From the NCBI GenBank assembly GCA_018873225.1, contig JAEILZ010000009.1, positions 363,501-427,500 of the forward strand: a stretch of 64,000 nt of DNA, in the 5' to 3' direction. Position numbers and translations under genes: made by a program. This document shows positions 12,482 to 26,213 of the stretch, piece by piece. The number at the start of each line of letters is the position of its first letter. The first letter of the stretch is position 1. Below the pieces are notes generated by a model that had not been told where the DNA came from, did no database searches, and saw only the letters and a program-made list of their open reading frames with translations. This DNA comes from [Phialemoniopsis] sp. UDSM-2020 (lineage: Eukaryota; Ascomycota; Sordariomycetes; Thyridiales; Thyridiaceae).

Positions 12482-15400
12482 ATGGCCGACACTTCGACTT
12501 ACGCAGCCGTTGCTGCTGTTGTCAAGTCTCTGGCAGCCGAGCCCAGTGCCACCACTGCCTTGCCTACACGGAATGGCAATCATATCAAACTACCCGGCAC
12601 CGAGACAGCCGAGAAGCAGTATTTGGAGCGCGAACTCGCGGCTCTCTTCCTGAGAGTGCAGAACTTGGAGACACGGGCCAACTCTGCCAACGGCGCCAAC
12701 TTTCCCGACACGCCCAACGAGACTGCCGACTCGCTCTTCGGTGATGACACTGCCTCTTCTCCCTCTAGTACGGGACGAGCTCCCACCAAACCTAGGGCTC
12801 CGGCCATTCCCATCAAGAATGGCTTGATAGATGAAAGGGCGGTTCAGCTCAACCACCTGACCGACGAGGCCCTTGAGGGGCTTCGCGAACATGTCGACGA
12901 CCAATCAAAACTGCTCGACAGCCAGCGTCAGGAGCTGGCTGGCGTCAATGCACAACTGCTTGAGCAGAAACAGCTGCAAGAAAGAGCACTTGCCATTATG
13001 GAGCAGGAGCGCGTTGCGACGCTGGAGCGCGAATTATGGAAGCACCAGAAGGCGAACGAAGCTTTCCAGAAAGCACTTCGGGAAATTGGTGAGATTATCA
13101 CGGCTGTCGCTCGTGGTGACCTCTCCAAGAAGGTGCGAATGAACACAGTGGAGATGGACCCCGAAATCACCACTTTCAAGCGCACCATCAACACTATGAT
13201 GGATCAGCTTCAAGTCTTCTCCAGCGAGGTGTCCCGTGTCGCTCGTGAGGTCGGCACAGAGGGTATGCTCGGTGGTCAGGCCCGGATTGAAGGAGTCGAT
13301 GGAACCTGGAAGGAGTTGACTGACAATGGCAAGTAATCGCCGTCTTGAGCAATGCTTACGATCCGAACCACTAACAATTGTTCGCAGTCAACGTGATGGC
13401 TCAGAACCTAACGGATCAAGGTCAGTTGTGTTCCCTATCTCCCAGGGCTTTGGAGCGATGAGGCTGACAAGCGCAATGTAGTGCGAGAAATTGCTTCTGT
13501 CACCACCGCAGTCGCCCATGGTGATCTCACAAAGAAGATCGAACGACCTGCTCGGGGCGAGATCTTACAACTGCAACAGACTATCAACACCATGGTGGAT
13601 CAACTACGTACATTTGCATCCGAAGTCACCCGTGTCGCGAGAGATGTCGGAACCGAAGGTATACTCGGCGGTCAAGCCGACGTCGAAGGCGTCAAGGGAA
13701 TGTGGAACGAACTAACTGTCAACGTCAACGCCATGGCCAATAATTTGACAACACAAGTGCGCGACATCATCACGGTCACTACAGCTGTCGCCAAGGGCGA
13801 TCTCACACAGAAAGTCCAGGCAGATTGCCGCGGTGAAATATTTGAACTCAAGAACACGATCAATTCCATGGTGGACCAGTTGCAGCAGTTCGCCCGGGAA
13901 GTCACAAAGATTGCTAGAGAAGTCGGCACGGAAGGTCGCCTCGGTGGTCAGGCCACCGTCCACGATGTACAGGGAACCTGGCGAGACCTCACCGAGAACG
14001 TCAACGGTATGGCCATGAATTTGACCACCCAAGTGCGTGAGATTGCGGAGGTCACGACTGCCGTCGCCAGGGGTGACCTCACGAAGAAGATTGGAGCTGA
14101 GGTCAGAGGCGAGATTCTGGATCTCAAAAACACAATCAACACCATGGTGGACCGCCTCGGAACATTCGCCTTCGAGGTCAGCAAGGTGGCTCGAGAAGTC
14201 GGCACTGACGGTACGCTTGGCGGCCAGGCTCAGGTCGACAACGTGGAGGGCAAATGGAAGGATCTCACTGAGAATGTCAACACCATGGCTGGCAACCTCA
14301 CATCCCAGGTGCGCGGTATATCCAACGTCACGCAAGCCATCGCCAACGGTGACATGAGCCGGAAAATCGACGTGGAAGCCAAGGGAGAAATACTCATTCT
14401 CAAGGAAACCATCAACAACATGGTTGACCGGCTCTCCATCTTCTGTAACGAAGTGCAAAGAGTCGCCAAGGACGTCGGTGTTGACGGTATCATGGGCGGC
14501 CAGGCAGATGTTGCTGGCCTGAAGGGACGCTGGAAGGAGATCACGACAGACGTCAACACCATGGCGAACAACCTTACTGCCCAAGTCCGCGCTTTCGGGG
14601 ACATCACGAATGCCGCTACGGACGGTGATTTTACCAAACTGGTCGAGGTCGAGGCTTCTGGCGAAATGGACGAGCTGAAAAAGAAGATCAACCTGATGGT
14701 GTACAACCTCCGGGACAGTATCCAAAGGAATACCCAGGCGAGGGAGGCCGCCGAGCTGGCCAACAAGACCAAGTCTGAATTCCTGGCAAATATGTCTCAC
14801 GAGATTCGTACTCCTATGAACGGTATCATCGGCATGACGCAGCTCACCTTGGACACCGACCTCACCCAGTACCAACGCGAGATGCTCAATATTGTCAATA
14901 ACCTTGCCAACAGTTTACTCACAATCATCGACGACATTCTCGATCTGTCCAAGATCGAGGCTAGGAGAATGGTTATCGAGGAGATCCCGTACACGCTGCG
15001 AGGAACCGTGTTCAACGCCCTCAAGACACTGGCGGTGAAAGCGAACGAGAAGTTCTTGGATCTGACGTACCGCGTTGACAGCTCGGTCCCCGACCATGTC
15101 ATTGGTGATTCATTCAGGTTGCGTCAAATTATTCTCAACCTCGTCGGCAATGCCATCAAGTTCACTGAGCACGGTGTGGTGAGCCTGACCATCCAGAAGG
15201 CGAACCAGAGGCAGTGCCGCCAGGACGAGTATGCCATCGAGTTTGTCGTTTCAGACACGGGCATAGGTATTCCAGCCGACAAACTCGACCTGATCTTCGA
15301 CACTTTCCAGCAGGCAGACGGCTCGATGACACGCAAGTTCGGCGGTACGGGTCTAGGTCTGTCTATCTCCAAGCGCCTCGTCAACCTCATGGGTGGTGAT

Positions 15401-16561
15401 GTGTGGGTCAAGAGCGAGTACGGCAAGGGCAGCAGCTTCTTCTTTACTTGCATCGTCCGGCTGGCGGACGGAGAGATCAGCCTGATCTCGAAGCAGCTCA
15501 CTCCATACAAGGGCCACCAGGTCTTGTTCATCGACAAGGGCAAGACTGGCCACGGTGTTGAGATCCAGTCGATGCTGCGTGGCCTGGGTCTGGTGCCGTT
15601 CGTCGTCGACTCCGAGCACAATCCCACTTTGGCTCGGGAACGCGCAAAGGGTTCACCTCCTTATGATGTGATCATTGTCGACTCGATCGACACCGCCAGG
15701 AGACTCAGGTCGATTGACGACTTTAAGTATCTCCCTATCGTTCTGTTGGCGCCAGTAGTCCATGTCAACCTGAAGTCCTGCCTGGACCTAGGTATCACGT
15801 CTTACATGACGACTCCATGCAAGCTCATCGATCTCGGCAACGGCATGGTGCCTGCCCTGGAGAACCGAGCGACCCCCTCTCTGGCAGACAACACCAAGTC
15901 GTTCGACATTCTCCTTGCCGAAGACAACACGGTCAACCAGCGCCTCGCTGTCAAGATTCTCGAGAAGTATCACCACGTGGTGACTGTTGTCGGTAACGGT
16001 TTGGAGGCCGTCGAGTCCATCAAGAAGAGGAAGTTTGATGTCATTTTGATGGATGTGCAAATGCCCATAATGGTAAGATTTCTCTCATTATCTCACTAGT
16101 CCCAACATCATTGCTAATTCTTGTCACAGGGAGGTTTCGAGGCCACAGCCAAGATCCGAGAGTACGAGCGAAGCTTGGGCACACAGCGAACACCAATTAT
16201 CGCGCTCACTGCCCATGCCATGATGGGTGATCGTGAGAGGTGTCTCCAGGGCCAGATGGACGAGTATCTGTCCAAGCCCTTGCAACAGAACCACCTCATA
16301 CAGACAATCCTCAAATGCGCTACCCTGGGCGGTACTCTGCTGGAGAAGAATCGTGAGCGTGAGCTGCAGCGGCAAGTCGAGCAAAAAGGCGGCCCCAAGT
16401 CGCCAGATGGCCACGTCACAACTCTACGGCCCCCTATCGGTCGTGCTACCACCACGGCCGAGTCGCTATCTGGCGGGGTTGAGAGCCCTGCCATTGTCAC
16501 TGCGGATGAGGAGGACCCGATCCAGAGGGCACGTAGCAGTCTTTCCGAACCCTCGTCATAA
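12482..16561 (+). CDS. nik1: Group III hybrid histidine kinase (Nik-1/Os-1)
   Basis: Cytosolic osmosensing histidine kinase upstream of the HOG MAP-kinase pathway; the family is the determinant of sensitivity to phenylpyrrole and dicarboximide fungicides. Four exons, 12482-13328, 13388-13420, 13482-16072 and 16130-16561, give 1300 residues, close to Neurospora OS-1. The N-terminus carries a coiled coil (about residues 125-195). Six HAMP units follow with a period near 92 residues, each recognisable by a TTAVA-x-GDLTKK-like start. The HisKA motif [10 protein letters not shown] holds phospho-accepting H733; the ATPase has [17 protein letters not shown] and GTGLGLSIS. The C-terminal receiver has MDVQMPIM with phospho-accepting D1151 and ends with the conserved LSKP lysine region. 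No membrane segment is seen. The first intron uses a GC donor (GCAAGT at 13329). Exon 2 is only 33 bp. The ATG at 12482 is the first ATG in this frame. Confidence 0.96.
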
Positions 16562-19500
16562 ATCACTGACCGTGGGGGCCTCTGAGGGGCCTTTTGCAGC
16601 TTCTTCGAGCTCACAGCACCTGAGGTGCACCATAACAAGATACCCTGCCCTTTCAGAGCCACGACTCTATCATAACCATAGCCAGAGGAGTTTTACTCGA
16701 CGATAACGACATTTGTATCAACCGAGACATACAATAAGTATGGGGCACTAGCAGAGGAGTGCATGAAGAGAGAGAGACGGCTATCAGTCTGCAGTTTTCT
16801 TGGGGCATTTTCACATTGGCGTTTTCACATGGCTTTGTTTGTTTCTTCGCCATGCTCTGGGTTGGATTGGATGCATCAAGTCACTGATTTTTGTCTCTTT
16901 TTTTTTACCTTTGCTGTTCGGTCGCGTCACACATTCGGATTTTCTTGCCATTGGATGATCAGGACTATTACGGGACAGGCCGGGAGCAGCAATTGCCTTT
17001 CTTACTGTCGTTTCTATATAATTTTTCATCTTTTTGCATGGACGCTGGCGAAGGACCCGGGAGTGGGCGGGTCGATAGGAGACCCTGTTCGACCATGGTG
17101 CGCACAGTCATCGTTTAAGCGGTGGCATCTGGAGATGGCTTTTAGGCTGGGAGATCCCCCCTTTTTTTCTTGAATTGAGCAAAGGGGGGTTTGTGTTTTC
17201 TTGATTCCCGAGTCGACAATAAAAATCTTTTCTGTTCCAAATGCCTCTCGTCTACTGCTCAACCGCCCTGTGTGTGTTCTTGGTTAAAGTCAAAATCAGC
17301 TTTCTTGTATTTGTTGTCCCCTTATGAGGAACTGCGAGGTGGTGATGGACTGGACACAAGAGACTCGTCGGTATACATTTGGAGTCTTGCACATGGGCAT
17401 ATACATATATATCACTTTCCTATCTTGTCTGGTGTTTACAAATGTAGTACAATCATCTCATCTACAGGTCATGACCAATGTGCGTGATCTGCTCCAATCT
17501 GGCCTCGATACTGCGTGTCGAACGAAGCCTTGAGATGTTGGATCATCGAACTGCGACATCATCTATTGCCGTATACCTCCGGGTCGCCTGCGCGAAAAAA
17601 GGCACAAGACAGACTAGATATTTCACGTTGGTCTTGGTTGCCACCGCCCCAGCCGTCGCGCCGATAGTTGCACCAAGGTCTTCCGCGTGCCCTGTTCGAT
17701 CAGAGAACAACAACGATCGATGAACACGCCGCCGTTATCCGACGTGGAGAGATAGCCTTGTCGGGTGGGGGAAGCCACGCCATGTTACACACACCGACCG
17801 CGCGCGGGCCCAATGCTCCAGGAAGGATGAGCATCGGCGATGGCACTTATTCAACCCCTTTCCTTTTGTTCCCACACGCATCGTGGATGGCCCTGGTTTA
17901 GGTAGTTTGTTTCGGCGTCACGAGAGCTCAACTCGCCCGGAGCAGTAGCTCCCCTCCCCCTCAAAGTGGCTGGCTGGCTGGCCGCTCCGTCTCAAGGCGA
18001 GTGGCGCGCCACCCAGGTAGGCCTCGCACTGCTCGCTGAGCGACCAATCATCAAGCTTCCCCTGTCGAACTCATACCGGCCTCTTTTCGATTTCCTTATT
18101 GTTCTTCTAATTTTCGCGAATGTCGATCATTTTGAGCGAGTCGTTTTCGCGATGCGATAGGCACGTATAGACCACGATCCCGACACCAGTGGACCCGGGC
18201 CTCGAGATCGAGAGGGCATCCATTCTCCAAACTTCACCCTGCTTCACCGCAAGAAAGAAACAGGTATTTGCAGAACGAAAACAAAAGTCCCTCATTGTCT
18301 ATCACTGATGATGGTATCAAGAACAATATTTTCCGCACAAGCAATGGAAGCCAATATTTTCCCCGTCTATCCCCTAAAAGAGGTGGTGTCTTCTTCCTAA
18401 TCACACGCCCTCAGCTAACTAAAACGGTCTAGAACACCGCGCCAGCAACCGGGGCGCCGGTGCGGCCGTCCTCTGTAGGGCTCTCTGCGGCGCGGCCGTA
18501 GTGTGCTTTTGCTCCACTTCTGACTTTCCCGGCCGTAGCGGGCCACCCTTGACTCGATGACAAAAATGTTCTGGACCTGAATGCCATCAGGGCCTGGGTG
18601 GGATTCTGGAAACTTTCCCATGCTCGATCTTGTGCGAAAGGGAGGGGCGGCATCCAGGGTAACATTACATTCTCGTCTTGAGTATGGCTGTCTAGAACAG
18701 CTATACGTTGACTACTGGCGATGATCAATAGGCTGCAGTTTGTCGGAGTGGCGCCGCGATTCCCATCGTATCGCCAAAGTCACTGGTCCACCGAGCTGTA
18801 CTTTGGGATATCTCCTTAACTAGACCGACTGTTAGTATGCATTCAAGCCTGCAACTGGACAGGGATCACCCGTCGATACGAGACCCAAGGAGTCTACCTC
18901 AATCTCGGCGAAGAAGAATAGTCCATGTCTAGACACTTGCGAAACTCTGCACCGTTCCAGGGGCAACTTGGCCACTTGGCAACATCAATGGCATGCATGC
19001 ACATCGAGACAAAAAACACACAGGGACGAGAGGTGACTAAAGAAGTTGTAAGGAGAATAAGTCCTCAGACAGGCCCCGAGTTGCCTCCCCAGAGGAGGAA
19101 GACCCTGCCAGGCCGGCAATAGAATGTTCTTATTGATGTGAAGGGTAGATTGAGCCCTAGCCTGATTGTTTGCCCATCGCTTGTAGGGGCTCCGCGCAAG
19201 GTGGCCTGACGAACCTCTCGTCAGGTCGACGCGAAGCCCATCAATATAGATATATAGAATGAAAACATGCATGGCGGCAGTCCCTCTTGGTCCTGGGGAC
19301 TCCGCCCGTGAAGCGGCACACACAATCTAAACGCGAGGTGAAGCCTCGCCTCCACCGACCCGAGCCCGCCCATCGGGAAGTAGGCAAGGAGAAATGGTGA
19401 CGATGTAAAAGGAGTATGTGTCGAAAAGCTGCGAAGTCGTGAGATTTCCTCCCTGTCCAACCCAAATGATGGAGTGATATAACGCCGGTTCCTATGTCCA

Positions 19501-19915
19501 ATGTCCACCTAGATATGTCTTTTCTGAATTCATCCAAGAAACTCCCTTGGGTCCATTGTTGGTTTTGTTGTGAAGCTGGAAATGCAGAAAAACGGTAATT
19601 GTTGCTTTGGGTCGAAGTGAATATATGGGTATCCCAATGCAAGATAAAAAAAAAAAAAGAAATATAGGAAATAACAAAAAAAAAAAAAAACACAGTCGAC
19701 AAGTCCAGACAGGGATCCTCGTCGTCAATGGCCCAAATGCGTGTCGAGTTTGTTGTGATCATCAGTCGTTCGTATCTGCCCGGAGAATGATAATTCCCCT
19801 TCCATTCGTAGATATCCTAAAAGAATAGTAATAGTTGTTTCGGTTTCTGTTTTTCGGGGGGCTCCAAGAGCTCCCGAGACAAAGCTTTTCTCGGTGAAGC
19901 CGCTTTGATCGGCAT
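16562..19915. other. Gene-free region between nik1 and the HMG-box gene
   Basis: No conserved frame is visible. The left part should hold the nik1 3' untranslated region; an AATAAA hexamer at 17218-17223 is a possible polyadenylation signal. A-rich simple repeats lie at about 19645-19692. The right part contains the 3' flank of the minus-strand HMG-box gene. Confidence 0.45.
19645..19692. repeat. A-rich simple repeats
   Basis: Two poly-A runs of about 12-17 bases separated by a short mixed spacer. They lie outside any coding frame. Confidence 0.8.
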
Positions 19916-22111
19916 TCAGCGCGGTCGGCGATCGACAAGTTCTCCCGCCCTTAAGAGAGCGCTCATGCCGTCCAGGTTAGGCAGACCTTCCTTGCCACCG
20001 TTCAGAGAGGGCCGAGGGCCCATCCTGTAGTCCTCTGAGGATGGAGGCGGTATCCCTGGAGTGTGGTTGGTGGAAGGTGGCGGCGGGGGAAAATATCCTT
20101 GCTTAACAGTCAGTCAGAACGCAGAGGGAATGGTATTATTATAGAAAGGGACTTGTTCTCACCGGCACCAGCAGGGTTGAGATTCGAGGAAGCACTGGAT
20201 GAGACATCGCTTGGGGTTCCGTCTTGCCGAATGTGGGGGAAGGGGTACTTCGATTCGTTGGCAGGAAGGCCTGTCTGGCCATATAGGGAGTGCCCCGAGT
20301 CGTAAGGTAGGCCTGGCTTTCCTTGTAGCAAGGTGTGGATGGGAAGGGAGCCATCAATTGGTGTCCGTGGGTAACTATGAGAACCGCCAGACGAGGTGCT
20401 CCCGGCAGACGAGTACTCCTTCCTCAGGGACGGCGGGCGGGACAGTCCCCCAACCAAGCCTGGCGGTGGACCAGGACTGCCATTGCTGTTCTGGTGTGAA
20501 AGGGGACTCGCCCCATTCAAGTCATGCGACTGGCTGACGCGAGAGTCAAAGATGTCCGAGAAGGAGGGTAGATGCCGGTGGGTTCCAGAAGCTTCCGCCC
20601 GGTGAACTTCATCCCACGTACTCCTGCGAGATGGCTGACGCGGCGGAATCGCACGAGGGCTGGCGCTGAAGGTAGGGGACCTCTCTGAAGGATGGGGCTG
20701 TGGCGAGGTCAAGGGCTCATCTACCGAGGCTTGACGAGAATTGGGAGTCTCCGATGCGGAGTAGATCGAATCCGCCATGGATACGGTCGACCCAACCCTC
20801 TGTTCTCGTGCAGGTGGCAGAGCGTCGCTAGCTCCAGGCAGCATACCTGCGCGCAGCGCCGCACCAGTCGCCTCCGAGAGTTTTATCCTCTTGGAAGCAT
20901 CTTTCTCTGTAGTGGAAGTCAGTGAGGGCCTTTCACGATCAGAGAGCAAACTTTTGTCATGTAAAGATGCAAGCACTGTGACGTACCTGCGTGTTTTGCC
21001 TTGAACTCCTGCAAGTACACAGTGTACTTTTTGTAGTCGGGAGTCTTCTTGTATTCGGTCAAGTCTTGGTTGTACTTCTCCTTTGCCACTTGGGCCTGGG
21101 TCTCAAAGGGCTCCTTTTCGACCTGCGAAAGATTTTGCCAGTTCTCTCCGACAAGCTTGGCGATCTCGGTGAATGTCAAATTGCGACCTTTCAGATCGTC
21201 ACGCATTTCTGAAAGACAGGAACAGTTAGCTTATACAGCTTCGAAGAGATGTTTGTCTGGTTCGAGCTAGCTACTTTGCATAGACTAGCAGCATGCCGAG
21301 GCTCGGGGACTGCTCCAGGGCCCCCGACACTCGTGTGAAGCGAACATCATATGACTTACTGTTGGAAAAGAGGACGTAGGCTGACGGCGGCCGTTCAGGT
21401 GCATTCTCGTCCGGCTAAGTTGATGATGTATGGTTAGCATATGCCAATCTCTTACAAGGTACCCGCTCTTGCGTTTTTGATGAGACCGAGGGCAGCCAAA
21501 ACGGACTACACCTCTCACCAGAGACAGGGGGAAAATCAGGAGACTCACCTTGGGGTGCCGTCGGTACTTCCGTTTTGTGATGGCAGCTGTTGCGGGCACA
21601 TCACGAGCTTCGGGGACCTTGACCGGGGCGTCTGGTCTGTGCGTATCTAATCGGGGATCTTCAATGCTTGGCCGTGCGGGTGAGACCAATGCAGCATCCG
21701 GGGCGACGCCACGAAAATTGGCAATTCGCCTCTGTAATTTCTGCGGCGAGCAAGAGAGATGATCAGTTTCCACTCTCGGTATCTTGCTGGGGCCAGATGG
21801 GTGCCTCTTTTTTATTTTATTTTGTTGGATTCCTGTGGGGGGAATGACTTACCCTCCTGTGTCCTAGTTTCACCCCCAATGCGTCACTGGAGTTGAGTTA
21901 GCCACAATTGTCTTCGATTCGCACAGTCCGGGGGGCGAATCGTATCAAGTTGATCGCGATTCGGCTGGAGCGAGACTTACAGGTCAGACTCGGTGATGTC
22001 CAAGATTGTCTCCCACGAATCGAAACCCTGGTCAATGAAGGCATTGAGGTATTGGGAGATGCCCAGCTCCCCAAAGATCTCATCCAGTCGTTGCTTCATG
22101 CAGCCGGTCAT
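19916..22111 (-). CDS. SAM-domain plus HMG-box transcriptional regulator
   Basis: Predicted nuclear DNA-binding protein with an N-terminal SAM domain and a central HMG box, a combination found in Pezizomycotina. Seven exons: 22111-21981, 21886-21853, 21740-21549, 21414-21360, 21208-20987, 20906-20163 and 20097-19916; all phases fit and give 519 residues. Residues 1-66 form the SAM domain (LGISQYLNAFIDQGFDSWE, ITESDLDALGVKLGHRR), whose second half is encoded by a 34-nt microexon. A basic cluster KRKYRRHPK near residue 119 could be a nuclear signal. The HMG box spans about 120-211 (ERPPSAYVLFSNKMR, LTFTEIAKLVGENW, PDYKKYTVYLQEFK). The C-terminal 300 residues are Ser/Pro/Gly-rich and probably disordered. 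Several fungal HMG-box factors control mating and fruiting; whether this one does is not shown by the sequence. The frame is open far upstream of the chosen ATG, but that part does not look like conserved protein. Confidence 0.88.
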
Positions 22112-25100
22112 CACCTTTTGCAGAGTGGTGGACTCGCTGGGATCATAGGACTTGTTGTGTATGGGTCGGTATCCCTTCACACAAAACCTCTGCGAGACAA
22201 AAGGTTCGCGCGGCGCAGCCACTTTTGTGTGTAAGCGGGCGATCGTGGAACAGTGACCCGGGCCTATTGTTGCGACAAGCCGCCGATTCTCCAAGCGATT
22301 TGGAGGGGCGTCTGAACGATTAGAGTGCGGCTCGCAACCAAAGAGGCGTGCGTTTGTGTTGCGCTGCGGCGGCGGTGGTGCGACGTCCCGAGTAGAATAT
22401 GCCTTTTTCCTCTCTGCGTCTTCCTCTTCGAATTGCCCTCTCTTTCCCTCGAGCGTCGGTACAAAAGCGTATCTGGTGCAACAGCTGCGGTAGTGGGAGA
22501 CGAGCTTCGGCGACCAAGGGGGTGTCGGAGAAGAACAGGTGCGTGCTATAGAGAAACCTTTCTGGTGAGCGGAATGGCTGCGAATCGGTAGTGGTTTGGT
22601 GGTGGGTGCGCGTGTTGCTGTGGATTGTATTGGCGAAAGGAATGGGCGAAGAGGATCGTAGGAGTGTTGGTAAAGGTAGATAAAGGACTTTGGTGGTGTA
22701 GTAAAAAGAATGGGAAATGTTGTGGGAATCCCAAGTGTATATGGGAAAGAAGGAGCAATACGACAAGAATAAGAAGGCGTAAGAGTCAAGGTAAAGGATA
22801 TGTATGAACCGCCTCGCATGCAAGAGCAGATGGGCAAATGCTATGTAAATGGGAATTGGGGGATGACAAAAAGGTTCAGTTCAGAAGAGGCCCATCGGCC
22901 CAAAAAGCAGCTGGTGGTGCCTCTCCGAAGTCCCCTCCCAGCTCTACGCTGTGTGTGAGTGGTGAGTGGTGCCGGTTGCTCGTGCTTGAAGGGAAGTGAC
23001 GGCAGCGAGATCTCGATGACATGTCGCATGGGTCTGGAACCCAGACGAGACCGCAAAAGGTGGGACAAAACGGGAAATGCGCCTTGGTAATTGGGGATGG
23101 GGACTGGGACTGGGACTTGGGAGGGAGGTGGTTGTAGCGGGTTTTTTGCGCGCTGCTTCTTCCTCCTGTCTGCTTCGCACCCTCTCTAGGTCTCTCTGTC
23201 CCGCTAGTTAAGGGCTACACTGTACCTCCCCCCTCACCTTGATAGAAGAAGCTACTTGGCTGGCTGGCCACTGGGCTGTCTCTACTCTTCTTGTCTGGTA
23301 CTGGCATGACTGCTCTGCTAATGTGGTGGAGGGTGGAGGAAGAGGGTGGAGGAGGGAGGGAGCGAGCATGACTTGACAGGTGCGCCTCGAGGTACCTAGT
23401 ACCCCCATACAAAAACAGTACATCTAAGTGAATAAGACGTACCTCCAACTGCTCGATGGTCTTGACGGAGAACCACCAGGGAAAAGCGAGTAGTGATTGA
23501 GCAGACCAGAATCACAAACGACCGGGCTTGGCTTGGATCCAAGTCCCCGTGGTGCCCGATCGAGGGAGGCGACTTTTCTTGATCAGACCGTAGCTAGTTG
23601 AGTCGCGACGACTCGTAGGGGCGACCGAAGGGCAACGCAATCACCGCCTGCGCCGTTTTGCGCGCTCCTCTTTGGTTCCTGAAAGTATGCGGGTGCTTTG
23701 CGCTGGTTCGAGCAAGGAAAAATCCAGAATCTCTAGTTCGGAATTCCTTGCAGATGGGCGTCGATCCGGCGTGGTTGTAGAGGAGATCAGCAATGTATAA
23801 ACCTTTTCAAGCTTCGTTCCTGTGGTCGAGTACGGTACGGTACGGCAAGGTTTTGAAAAGGGCTGCAGGGGCACCGGCATCTACCAAGTAACAATAGAAA
23901 AGGGCTGGCTTTTGCCTTCACTTCTGAATGTCGATCAGCAGATGGCTACAGTGCCTGATAGCACCTACGCCCGATCAAGACAAGCTGGAGACTCGATGTG
24001 GTACTTTGACGTTCTCTGAGGAGGCGAGGCTAGCGGCAATCATCCGAGTCTTGTTTTTTATTTGCCTTCAGATCGATCGCAAGGTGTGGATGTAGGTCGC
24101 TCGTACGAAAAAGAGCACAGGCCCTGGCACGAGGCGAGAAGGGCAATACCGTGATGTCTTTCCAAGTCACGAGCATGCAACAACAGACCCAGAGAGGTGG
24201 ATCATTGAGGGGAGATGCCTACTGTTCTTCTGAGGAAGCAGTTCTTCGAGCTTAGAGGTCGTCTAGCGTCGGACACCAAGAACTGTGGACTCCTTCTCTC
24301 ACCACACACCAGGGTGAGAGAGATGAGGATGTGCTCTTATTAGGGTGTCGGCCAATTTACCTAGACTCCAGCATCCAGGCAATTGTCATTGATGGTTTCT
24401 GTAAAAGCACGCTTGACACATGCGAGCTGGCAGGCATTCCATGTCAAAATTGGCGCCTCTTTTTGTCTTTAATGTACCGTGCCTCTGGTGGGGGAATGTG
24501 GATGAACCCCAGTTGAGAGGCCAGGATGGGCCCAAAGGCCTGCATTCGCCATATGCACACATCCCTACAAGTAGAAGATGTGAAAGTCAAGGGCGCACAA
24601 GCGACAAGAAGCAGGAGAGAAGGTAAGAACGCGAGAATACGGCCAACTTCCCAGCAGAGACGTGGCCAGACAGGCATGTCACAGCAGTAAGAAGGTACCA
24701 CTGCTGTCGAAATGCCGTACCGCTGGTCTTGGCAGCGAGTCCTCCATCACGATGCTTAATCGGCATGTACTCGCAGGCATGGACAACAGACCCGAAGGAA
24801 CGAGAGCTTTCAGTCCCCGCTAGGAAGCAGTGTCAAGTGATGGGATGGGAATGGATGTTTTAGGCGGGTTCCGTAACGGGCCCCATCTGATTTTAGAACT
24901 TTTGGGTCCATCAAAATGTCGGTGCGATACTGATTTCAGGGACTTGGGGAGTGAAGGGAGTGTGGCCCGCTGGCGAGGTATTCCGAAGTACCGAGTACCG
25001 GCCCCAGGCCTTTGGAGACGCCAGAGAGTAAGACAGGACCCATGCCTCCACCAGAAGGGATGCGATGTTGGGAGTAGGGTACAGAAGGGACATCAGAGTG

Positions 25101-26196
25101 ATGGCTCGGTCTCCTTGGCGTATCTGGCACTATCATGATATGGATATCCAAAGGGTAGGGCACAACAAAGCGAGATTTAGGTCGTCCTTGCCAAACTACC
25201 ATGTTCCTGGTCGAACGGGGCGAGGAAAAGGTAAAGTGCCACGAGAAATATACGAAAGGAAAGGTACGCCAAAGGGTGCGAACCTGCATCGGCTTGTACA
25301 AAGCCTGCATTGTGTTGAGAGCGGTTCTCTTTCTGCCTATCTGCCGCTCTTCGAGGGTCATGATCCTCGGGTGGCCACTAGGCACTGGACAGAGCAGGCG
25401 GCCACTATCAGAATGATCGGCATTATACATGAGCAGGCCAGCGACATTGGGGTTGAAGGCCGTTGAACCGGCGCAGGAACCCACCACAGCAGATGCAGGT
25501 GAGGGTTATCGCCACAGACAGCTCCAGGGAACTTGGCGTGGAGGGTCGCAAAGAGATGCCATTTTGACGGGGAGACGGGCAACAGGGAATTCGCAGATGA
25601 GAAATGCATCAGGGCTCTGATTCAGATTCTGATTGCTCATTTGAATCCTGCTTGCGTGAGGCTGGCTGGGCTACTGGTGATGCAACGCATGGTTGTCAAG
25701 GGGGTGTGGTTCGAACAAAAGACGTTTGTGTCCAATCGAGCAGGTGCTGGAAAACAGCTTGCGACATGTCTGTCTGGTATGGCAGTGGGAATCGAGGGCG
25801 TGGAGGCGTCGTCTTCGTCGTCGTTGTCAGGTACCGTAGCACTCTTGGTGGTGCAGGTGGTGCAGTGTTTAGGGCTCCATTGGGTGGTTGATCTGCCATG
25901 GCATTTTTTCAGTGACAAGGGCAGCGGGAACAATCGGAGAGGTCGCCAGTACCTGGGAGCGACTCCGGCAGGCAAGGGGAAATGGGATGGCCGTCGAAGA
26001 TCTCGATCCCATCGATGGATAGGGCTTATTAGGGGACGAAAAAACGTACGATAGTTGGTGGTGTCGACTAGGATCGTGGGGCCAATCACAGAGGCAGCAG
26101 TGGGCAAATTCTCAATGGGTCACCGCTTGAGAGGGACTGCACAACCATTCGTCGAATCCGCAGAGAGGAAGGAGGGCAAAAAAAGAAGAAGGAGGT

Positions 26197-26213
26197 AAAA
26201 AAAAAAAAAAAAA
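26197..26213. repeat. Poly-A tract
   Basis: A run of 17 A bases following a purine-rich stretch. It is a simple repeat in a noncoding region. Confidence 0.8.

Noticed and set aside
13712..14875. 387-residue open frame antisense to nik1
   Set aside because: Its repeats mirror the HAMP repeats of the sense strand; no own domain.
22112..22837. 240-residue N-terminal extension of the SAM/HMG-box protein
   Set aside because: The frame is open but Pro/Thr/Ser-rich and unlike protein domain sequence; the SAM domain begins within ten residues of the ATG at 22111, as expected for the family.
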